Of a stretch of 64,000 nt of DNA, positions 58,769 through 64,000 are shown in pieces. Origin of the DNA: Geomobilimonas luticola (lineage in GTDB: Bacteria > Desulfobacterota > Desulfuromonadia > Geobacterales > Geobacteraceae); assembly GCF_018476905.1 (NCBI RefSeq), contig NZ_JAHCVK010000001.1, forward strand, positions 1,178,001 through 1,242,000. The letters are read 5' to 3'. Numbering within the stretch: position 1 is the stretch's first letter; each line of letters begins with the position of its first letter. Made by a program: the position numbers and the translations under genes. The notes beneath the pieces are model-generated. The model was given only the letters and a program-made list of their open reading frames with translations, made no database searches and was not told the origin of the DNA.

Positions 58769-59182
58769 ATGAGTCCTAAAATCCCACGTCCCAAGGCTGT
58801 TCCCGGCTTCACCATCGAACGCCGGTCTGCCTGCGGGAAAATTTACACTACCGTCACCCTGTCCCCCACGACAGCTGTACCAATGGAAGTCTTCATCCGC
58901 TTCGGCAAGGCCGGGGGTTGTGGTTCTGCCATGGCCGATGGCATCGCTCGCCTGGTCTCCTACGGTCTCCGTTCGGGACTGGAGCCAGTCGATGCGTTCA
59001 AGGCTCTCACCGGCATAGGTTGTCATCTCGGGGCCAATACCTGCCTCAATTGCGTTGCCGAATCCATAGGCATCGTTTTGGAGCATCTGAAAACAGGGCG
59101 CGATCTCAACGACCTCATCGAGGAAGCTGACTTCGCGGCACTTAACCAAATCGGACAAGGAGCTGATCACCATGAAATATAG
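58769..59182 (+). CDS. TSCPD-domain protein
   Basis: The 137-residue protein has a TSCPD-type domain like that found at the end of vitamin-B12-dependent ribonucleotide reductases. It has TIERRSACGKIYTTVTLSPTT, then EVFIRFGKAGGCGSAMADGIARLVSYGLRSG, and a Cys pair in GANTCLNCVAESIG (TSCPD-like). Stand-alone copies occur in phages and elements and may modulate the reductase. AAGGAGG lies before ATG 58769. Its 3' end overlaps the AAA gene by 11 bp. Confidence 0.75.
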   Translation: MSPKIPRPKAVPGFTIERRSACGKIYTTVTLSPTTAVPMEVFIRFGKAGGCGSAMADGIARLVSYGLRSGLEPVDAFKALTGIGCHLGANTCLNCVAESIGIVLEHLKTGRDLNDLIEEADFAALNQIGQGADHHEI

Positions 59183-60095
59183 CATCAAGGACATCTTCAA
59201 TATTCCCGTGAAAGAGAGTCTCTGCGTAGAAGGTCGGCCTCAGACCGACAACCCCTTCATCCCTGAAGTTGACAGCGACTATGTGTTCAGGAAGGAAATC
59301 CTGTCGGATGTACTTTCCTGGTACATGATGGGTGCCAACGACGGTCTGTACCTGACCGGTCCGACCGGCAGCGGCAAGTCTTCGATCGTTTTGCAGACCG
59401 CCGCCCGGCTCAATATACCGGTCATGGTCGTCACAGGGCACAGCAGACTCGAAACCCCGGAACTTGTGGGGCATCACGTAATTGTCAACAACTCGATGGA
59501 GTATGTCTACGGACCGCTCGCCATGGCCATGAAGGAAGGTCACTGGTTCCTGCTGGACGAGATCGACTTGCTCGATCCCGCAACTGCAGCAGGTTTGAAC
59601 GGCATCGTCGAAGGAAGACCCCTCACCATTCCGGAAAAGGGTGGTGAAGTCATCAAACCGGCACCGGGCTTTCGTTTCATTGCGACAGCCAACACCGCCG
59701 GCAGCGGTGATCGCTCAGGTCTCTATCAAGGTACCTTACGGCAGAACGGCGCATTTCTGGATCGCTTCTGGATGGTTGAAGTCGACTACCCTGACGAAGT
59801 CCAGGAAAGACAGATTCTGGCCAAAGCCATGCCCAGCTTAGCGGATACGGTCAGGGAAGCTTTGGTATCGTATGCCAACGAAATCCGCAAACTCTTCATC
59901 AAAGGGGAAATAGAAGTCACTTTCTCTACCAGAACCCTCGTCAGATGGGCCAAGCTTGTGTATCTCTTCCGCCCGGCGTCTGCCGAAGGGAAAAACCCGA
60001 TCATCCATGCTCTCGACCGTGCTCTCGGGTACCGAGCAGAGCCGGAAAGCCGCGAGGCGTTGCACGAACTGGCGCAACGCGTTTTCGGCGGATAG
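59172..60095 (+). CDS. MoxR/CobS/NorQ-like AAA+ ATPase
   Basis: The 307-residue AAA+ protein has Walker A TGPTGSGKSS (about residues 62-71), Walker B HWFLLDEIDLLDP, sensor IATANTAGSGD and an arginine-finger region with QNGAFLDRFW. It belongs to the CobS/NorQ branch that works with VWA-domain partners to remodel protein complexes. A CobT-like VWA gene lies 1.3 kb downstream in the same module, as in SXT/R391 elements. It overlaps the TSCPD gene. Confidence 0.9.
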   Translation: MKYSIKDIFNIPVKESLCVEGRPQTDNPFIPEVDSDYVFRKEILSDVLSWYMMGANDGLYLTGPTGSGKSSIVLQTAARLNIPVMVVTGHSRLETPELVGHHVIVNNSMEYVYGPLAMAMKEGHWFLLDEIDLLDPATAAGLNGIVEGRPLTIPEKGGEVIKPAPGFRFIATANTAGSGDRSGLYQGTLRQNGAFLDRFWMVEVDYPDEVQERQILAKAMPSLADTVREALVSYANEIRKLFIKGEIEVTFSTRTLVRWAKLVYLFRPASAEGKNPIIHALDRALGYRAEPESREALHELAQRVFGG

Positions 60096-60105
60096 GGGGT
60101 GCGGC

Positions 60106-60438
60106 ATGGCATTACGACAGCATCTCCACCTCCAGTGCAACACTGCGGCTGGCGGCAAGTTCTGGATCGCCCAGATTCATGACGATCCGCCACGGGTTAC
60201 GGTCAACTGGGGGCCAACGCGCAGCCAGGGGCAGACGAAGTCTTATGACGTCAACTCAATGTCCGAGGCTTTCACGTTCGTTTCCAAGAAGAAGAAGGAA
60301 AAGCTGGCCAAAGGGTACTACGAAGTCGCTTCATCGCCGCCTCGTGAACCTGTTCAGCCAACACCCCGGAAACAGACCGACAAAACAATCATGAAGGATC
60401 TCATGTCCGGTGCAGACACCAAGGACTGGTTCTTCTAA
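60106..60438 (+). CDS. WGR-like domain protein (110 residues)
   Basis: ATG 60106 lies 10 bases after the AAA stop. The core (GKFWIAQIHDDPPRVTVNWG, then PTRSQGQTKSYDVNSMSEA and KKKKEKLAKGYYEV) matches the WGR fold, with WGP in place of WGR and the typical G-Q-x-K and K-x-x-K-G-Y ending. WGR domains bind nucleic acid and occur in DNA-damage proteins. The C-terminal 35 residues are linker-like. The stop at 60438 is 9 bases from leader 6. Confidence 0.7.
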   Translation: MALRQHLHLQCNTAAGGKFWIAQIHDDPPRVTVNWGPTRSQGQTKSYDVNSMSEAFTFVSKKKKEKLAKGYYEVASSPPREPVQPTPRKQTDKTIMKDLMSGADTKDWFF

Positions 60439-60446
60439 TGCCCTTC

Positions 60447-60480
60447 AGGGGAGGCCTTCTCCCTGCTGGGGGCCTCCCTT
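60447..60480 (+). promoter_or_regulatory. Structured leader 6
   Basis: The outer stem is AGGGGAGGCC (60447-60456) with GGCCTCCCTT (60471-60480), 10 pairs. The inner hairpin is CCC-TGCT-GGG (60461-60470). TTCTCC at 60457-60462 is complementary to GGAGAA of the ribosome site before ATG 60516. Confidence 0.65.
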
Positions 60481-60515
60481 GATCACACCATCAAACTGAT
60501 CAAAGGAGAAAGAAC

Positions 60516-61400
60516 ATGAACGAAATACTTTCAAAGCTGGTAGTTGTGTCCCTGTCCATTTCACTCTGGACTGGCCGGAAGAAACTCTCGCCGGAAGACC
60601 TTGGACTCGACTTTTCCAAACTCCCTCCCGAAAAACTGGCCACTCTCGGTAGCAAGAAGATCTGCGACCCGGAGAAACTTGCCGTATTCAGTGCCCTGAA
60701 GCGTCGTGCCGAACGGCAGTGTGAAGCGGTAGGTGTCAGATTCCTCGGTGGCTACGCCATACCGGAGGGTAAAGCCGACGAGGTGATGAAGATCCTCGAC
60801 GGTGTCCGGGATGAGTTTGAGAAGGAGAAGCAGGAATTTCTGTCGGAGTACGACCGCAGTCTGAGGGAATGGATTGATGCGAACCCCGAATGGGCAGCCA
60901 TCATCGAAAAGGGAGTAGAACCAGCGTCAACAGCGGCACGTCGTCTGGGCTTCGCAGTCCAGGCGTTCAAGGTCAAGAACATCGACGGACTGGACAAGGG
61001 GCTGAACGAACATGCCAGTACCCTGTCAGAACGGCTGATCTATGAAATCAATCAACAAGCCAGGCAAGCCTGGGAGGAGTCGTACAAGGGACGCCCTTCC
61101 GTAACCCGGAAAGCGCTACGCCCGATCAAGTCCATGCTCGAAAAACTGCGTGGTCTTGAGTTCCTCTCTCCCTACCTGCTCACTCTGGCTGTCCAGGTTG
61201 AAGAAGTACTGGCCTCATTGCCAAAGAGCGGTCCCATTGAAGGACGGAATCTGACCTCTCTTATCGGGATATTGCATGTCCTCGGTGATTTGCCGCTGGA
61301 TGAAGTCCCGGCAGAGGAAGAAGACGAGGTCGCCGAAACCATCCTTCTCGAAACCAGAACCGCTGAGCCGGTAAGCTTGCCCAGCGAATGGTTTTTCTAG
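60516..61400 (+). CDS. DUF3150 family protein
   Basis: The 294-residue protein begins LSKLVVVSLSISLWTGRKKL, the DUF3150 signature, followed by a long helical region with coiled coil (about 95-120 and 160-190). It has no catalytic motif. DUF3150 genes stand between CobS-like and CobT-like genes in SXT/R391-type conjugative elements, exactly as here. The function is unknown. It follows structured leader 6 and precedes the VWA gene by 9 bases. Confidence 0.85.
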   Translation: MNEILSKLVVVSLSISLWTGRKKLSPEDLGLDFSKLPPEKLATLGSKKICDPEKLAVFSALKRRAERQCEAVGVRFLGGYAIPEGKADEVMKILDGVRDEFEKEKQEFLSEYDRSLREWIDANPEWAAIIEKGVEPASTAARRLGFAVQAFKVKNIDGLDKGLNEHASTLSERLIYEINQQARQAWEESYKGRPSVTRKALRPIKSMLEKLRGLEFLSPYLLTLAVQVEEVLASLPKSGPIEGRNLTSLIGILHVLGDLPLDEVPAEEEDEVAETILLETRTAEPVSLPSEWFF

Positions 61401-61409
61401 GAGGCCGCC

Positions 61410-63128
61410 ATGAAACACACGACACTGCCCCTGGTTGCCAAGGCACTCGGGGAAAAATACGACATTCAGGTACAGATCTCCGGCGACCAGGCATACACCA
61501 ACGGACGGATTATCAATCTTCCGTCCCTGCCGGACAGCAAAGAGGCGGCACTGCTTGCCCGTGGCTATATCGACCACGAGAGCGCCCACATCCGGTTCAC
61601 GGATTTCAGCGTTAAAAGCAGTACCTCCATGCACAAGTGCCTGACAAACATCCTTGAAGACATCCGTATCGAGAAGATGATGGGAGCGAAGTATCCCGGG
61701 TGCCGGTCGAATCTGAAAGATCTGGCCGAGCACCTGAAGGAACAGGGGAGTTTCACACCGTCACTTCAAGACCCTCCGCAGACCCTGCTGTCATGGCTAT
61801 GCGCCAGGGGACGGCTGACCTTGAATCAGGACTTCAGTGACATCCTTGCCATGACCAGCAGTACGGTCAACGGTTTTCTCGGCAACGGATACAAAAGGTT
61901 GCTGGATCTGACCGAGAGAATTCCGAATCTCGTCTCCACCAGGGACTCACAATCCATGGCGGAAGAGATCCTGCGGTTGATCCGTGATGAAAAACAGCAA
62001 CAGGAGCAGGAACGGAAACGTCAGCAAGGCGAGAAGACGAAAACCACCTGCGCCTCTGATGGGTCAAAACCTGATGGCAGTTCCGATGATCAGGAAGAAA
62101 ACAATAAGACATCCGGCACTGACCAGCAGTCAGGGCAATCGGAACAGGGTGCCGGTGGTTCATCACCCGATGGTGATAGCACCGGTACTGCAGCTGGCGA
62201 TGACTCTCAGTCCCAAGCTGCGGCCAATCCATCGCCTTCTGTTCCCAAGAGTGGTTCCGGTGGGCAACTGGATGGTAATCCCGAGGCCCTTCAGGAAATG
62301 CTCGATTGTGACCCTGGCGGGTTTGGCGATGTCGGTGAAATTCTCAAACAGGAACTGATAACGGAGGGTGAAACAGTCGGCAATCGGGGTGGCGTTCTGC
62401 TTCCACCGGAGGCCTCTCTGCGCACCTTTCCCATCGATATTCATGAAATCAGAAGACATACGGCGCTGCTCAGAGCCCGGCTCAGCGGATTGATCCAGGC
62501 AAGCCGGCTGAGGAGACGTCATGCACGCCGCACCGGTAGCAAGATTGATAACCGGGTGGTGCATCGTCTCGCATTACACGACACCAGGCTGTTTCTGCAT
62601 CAGGAGGAGAAGACGGAGGTCAATACCGCCATCATGATTCTCGTGGACAGAAGCGGGAGTATGCAACACCAGAAGATCGAGGTGGCAACGAAAACCGCCT
62701 TTGTCGTCGCTGAAGCACTTGATTCCATCCCCGGCTGTTTTGCCGCTGTTGCCGCTTTTCCAGTTGGCAACAGCGAAGGGGTAGCACCTCTGGTGCGGTT
62801 TGGAGAGCGTCCCTGCTCGTCCAGATTTGGAATGTCGGCAGGTGGCGGCACACCTTTGGCCCAGGCGCTGTACTGGTCTGGGGTTGAATTGCTTAAAAGA
62901 GAGGAACCACGGAAAATCCTGCTCACCGTCACTGACGGCGAACCAGATGACCGGCGTACCTCCAAGAGGGCAATCAAGTGGTTATTGGAGCAAGGCATCG
63001 AGCCCATGGGGCTTGGTATCTGTGAAGAGTCGGTACGTACGCTCTTCCCGACCAACGGCGTCGTCTATAGCGTCGAAGAATTGCCACCTGCACTTTTCGG
63101 TATGCTGCAGGACAAACTGACACGATAA
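61410..63128 (+). CDS. CobT-like von Willebrand A domain protein
   Basis: The 572-residue protein has an N-terminal domain with HESAHIRFTDF (a His-Glu-...-His motif, about residues 52-62, metal-binding in look), a long acidic low-complexity linker rich in Ser, Gln and Gly (about 205-300), and a C-terminal VWA domain with the MIDAS motif VDRSGSM (about 411-417), TPL and TVTDGEPDD. It pairs by family precedent with the CobS-like AAA at 59172. GAGG lies just before ATG 61410. Confidence 0.88.
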   Translation: MKHTTLPLVAKALGEKYDIQVQISGDQAYTNGRIINLPSLPDSKEAALLARGYIDHESAHIRFTDFSVKSSTSMHKCLTNILEDIRIEKMMGAKYPGCRSNLKDLAEHLKEQGSFTPSLQDPPQTLLSWLCARGRLTLNQDFSDILAMTSSTVNGFLGNGYKRLLDLTERIPNLVSTRDSQSMAEEILRLIRDEKQQQEQERKRQQGEKTKTTCASDGSKPDGSSDDQEENNKTSGTDQQSGQSEQGAGGSSPDGDSTGTAAGDDSQSQAAANPSPSVPKSGSGGQLDGNPEALQEMLDCDPGGFGDVGEILKQELITEGETVGNRGGVLLPPEASLRTFPIDIHEIRRHTALLRARLSGLIQASRLRRRHARRTGSKIDNRVVHRLALHDTRLFLHQEEKTEVNTAIMILVDRSGSMQHQKIEVATKTAFVVAEALDSIPGCFAAVAAFPVGNSEGVAPLVRFGERPCSSRFGMSAGGGTPLAQALYWSGVELLKREEPRKILLTVTDGEPDDRRTSKRAIKWLLEQGIEPMGLGICEESVRTLFPTNGVVYSVEELPPALFGMLQDKLTR

Positions 63129-63146
63129 AAATTCGTTTACCCGGAC

Positions 63147-63177
63147 GGGAGGTGATCCCCCGTTAGGGACGCCTCCC
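63147..63177 (+). promoter_or_regulatory. Structured leader 7
   Basis: The outer stem is GGGAGGTG (63147-63154) with CGCCTCCC (63170-63177). It continues as TCCC (63156-63159) with GGGA (63166-63169) after a bulged A, with loop CCGTTA. GCCTCC is exactly complementary to GGAGGC of the ribosome site before ATG 63205. Confidence 0.7.
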
Positions 63178-63204
63178 TACAACACCCAACAAGGAGGCTT
63201 TACG

Positions 63205-63648
63205 ATGAAAAAACTGATCATTCCTGTTCATGACAACAGCGAGTTCTGCTCCGACAACGCGGACTACGCCATCATAGATCTTGACGCCAAGCTCATCGAG
63301 CGGATCAAGGCGCTGGCAGTCGCAGTCCGTGATCTGAAAGTCTACAAGGTCTCGGAGTTCAACTACGTCTGTGATTTCATGACGGCAGACTGGGACACCG
63401 ACTCGGTTGACGGGAAGGTTGCCCTGAAGGAATTCGATGGGCGGATGGAGTGCCACACTCTGAACGTCACCGACAGCGATTTCTTCTGGTCGGGGTACTA
63501 CAAACATACAGATGTCAGGTGGGAAACCGACACCGTGCTGCTCACGGTGCTCGATGAGCCGGATGTCTATGACGAACGGGAAACCTACGCGGAAAGTGGA
63601 GACAACGAATACAATCTCCACGGTTCCGGGGAAGGAGTGGCGCCATGA
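63205..63648 (+). CDS. Element protein of unknown function (147 residues)
   Basis: The acidic protein (LIIPVHDNSEFCSDNADYAII, then RIKALAVAVRDLKVYKVSEFNY, then DFFWSGYYKHTDVRWET) has no recognised motif. The first 90 residues look like a mixed alpha/beta fold, with repeated aromatic residues after that. AAGGAGG lies before ATG 63205, behind structured leader 7. Its stop overlaps the next gene by 4 bp. Confidence 0.6.
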   Translation: MKKLIIPVHDNSEFCSDNADYAIIDLDAKLIERIKALAVAVRDLKVYKVSEFNYVCDFMTADWDTDSVDGKVALKEFDGRMECHTLNVTDSDFFWSGYYKHTDVRWETDTVLLTVLDEPDVYDERETYAESGDNEYNLHGSGEGVAP

Positions 63649-63857
63649 GAGGAAAGGACCTCAGCTGTCTCGCCTGGCAGCCCATGAACGACCCCATTGG
63701 TATGGCCGCCTATGAAGCCTTTGATGCCAAGGGCCGCGGCTACTATCTCGTACGGAACAAGCACCGCCCCGAGATGTTGTTCGTTGTCTCGGACGGCATG
63801 TCAGTTCCCCCCGGGTGGTATACCGACAAAGGCGGCACCATCAGAAGGGTTTCCTGA
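63645..63857 (+). CDS. Small protein of unknown function (70 residues)
   Basis: ATG 63645 overlaps the stop of the previous gene. The sequence (CLAWQPMNDPIGMAAYEAFD, then GRGYYLVRNKHRPEMLFVV and PPGWYTDKGGTIRRVS) is beta-rich with a C-terminal basic end. No family is recognised. It is translationally coupled to the 63205 gene. Confidence 0.55.
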   Translation: MRGKDLSCLAWQPMNDPIGMAAYEAFDAKGRGYYLVRNKHRPEMLFVVSDGMSVPPGWYTDKGGTIRRVS

Positions 63858-63877
63858 TTACCAATTGCCAACCCCGC

Positions 63878-63916
63878 CGGGGAGACACGTCTCCCTACGG
63901 GGGATCTGTTTCCCCG
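63878..63916 (+). promoter_or_regulatory. Structured leader 8
   Basis: The outer stem is CGGGGAGACA (63878-63887) with TGTTTCCCCG (63907-63916), 10 pairs. The inner hairpin is CCC-TAC-GGG (63893-63901). GTCTCC at 63889-63894 is complementary to GGAGAC of the ribosome site before ATG 63942. Confidence 0.7.
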
Positions 63917-63941
63917 CAGCATCAAGCAAAGGAGACTGACC

Positions 63942-64000
63942 ATGGCAGACTATTATTCCCAAGCAATTTTTCAACCTTCCATTCCAAAACATCTGCTCAC
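63942..64000 (+). CDS. Start of a gene cut by the window end
   Basis: ATG 63942 follows AAAGGAGACTGACC and structured leader 8. The first residues read MADYYSQAIFQPSIPKHLLT and the frame is open to the window edge. Too little is present to name it. Confidence 0.6.
   Translation, partial: MADYYSQAIFQPSIPKHLL

Noticed and set aside
55279-63916. Leaders 1-8 as plain transcription terminators between operons
   Set aside because: They lack T runs, are immediately followed by a ribosome site and gene on the same strand, and several leave only a short spacer. A leader role fits better, though partial attenuation is not excluded.

Overview
The window reads like a member of the Geobacterales/Desulfuromonadales (Geobacter, Trichlorobacter or a close relative). 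The basis is the multihaem cytochromes, class I hybrid cluster protein, NrfA, rubrerythrin-like and other anaerobic iron-sulfur proteins, a UGA-containing thioredoxin, and HcpR-type palindromes. Species cannot be fixed from the sequence alone.

Layout. (1) 1-3186, plus strand: a redox/sulfur cluster made of a frameshifted OsmC gene, a YeiH-type exporter, a flavodoxin/ferredoxin fusion, a thioredoxin 2-type gene that reads through an in-frame TGA (candidate selenoprotein with a SECIS hairpin), and a DUF2127 membrane protein. (2) 3534-12430, minus strand: a PAS protein, an exported protein and a complete drug-efflux operon (TetR, TolC, HlyD, two ABC ATPases, two ABC-2 permeases), followed by a second TetR gene. 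(3) 13047-33902, minus strand: a nitrosative-stress and nitrite island with hcp, nrfA, a ferritin-like protein, a CoA-disulfide-reductase-like flavoprotein, a haem-binding diguanylate cyclase, a cytochrome c/b5 membrane protein, RIC (ScdA/YtfE), norB, a dihaem norC, a Rieske protein, aconitase A, ferredoxin, and a rubredoxin gene split by an intact IS21-family element. Four TTGAC-N4-GTCAA-like palindromes precede minus-strand genes from about 4 to 17 kb. Three near-identical 16-bp operators precede the three TetR genes.

(4) 34-37 kb: a boundary-like stretch with a wrbA 3' remnant, a dispersed repeat, and a PIN / XRE-ImmA toxin-antitoxin-like pair. (5) 37.2-48 kb: accessory genes with tight overlaps. 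On the plus strand are a secreted nuclease, XseA/XseB, an IHF/HU protein, a DnaQ-type exonuclease, GNAT, SagB-like, LysE, hydrolase and GIY-YIG genes. On the minus strand is an SOS operon (lexA, small ORF, dinB, SRAP peptidase) behind a LexA-type palindrome. (6) 48-54.8 kb: conjugation genes, namely lytic transglycosylase, NusA-like protein, TraD-like coupling ATPase, HD-domain relaxase candidate, TraF and TraH. (7) 54.8-64 kb: a structured non-coding stretch, then the element's DNA-metabolism module: SSB, a putative recombination protein, a Cas4/RecB-like nuclease, a TSCPD protein, a MoxR/CobS-like AAA, a WGR-like protein, DUF3150 and a CobT-like VWA protein. Regions 5-7 look like one integrative conjugative element whose far end lies outside the window.

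The two strongest unexplained signals are the UGA-decoding thioredoxin, which apparently also uses an ATA start, and a family of eight structured 5' leaders in region 7. Each leader has an outer stem whose sequence changes while pairing is kept, and an inner CCC-loop-GGG hairpin in most copies. In six of the eight, a pyrimidine strand of the leader is complementary to that gene's own Shine-Dalgarno sequence.
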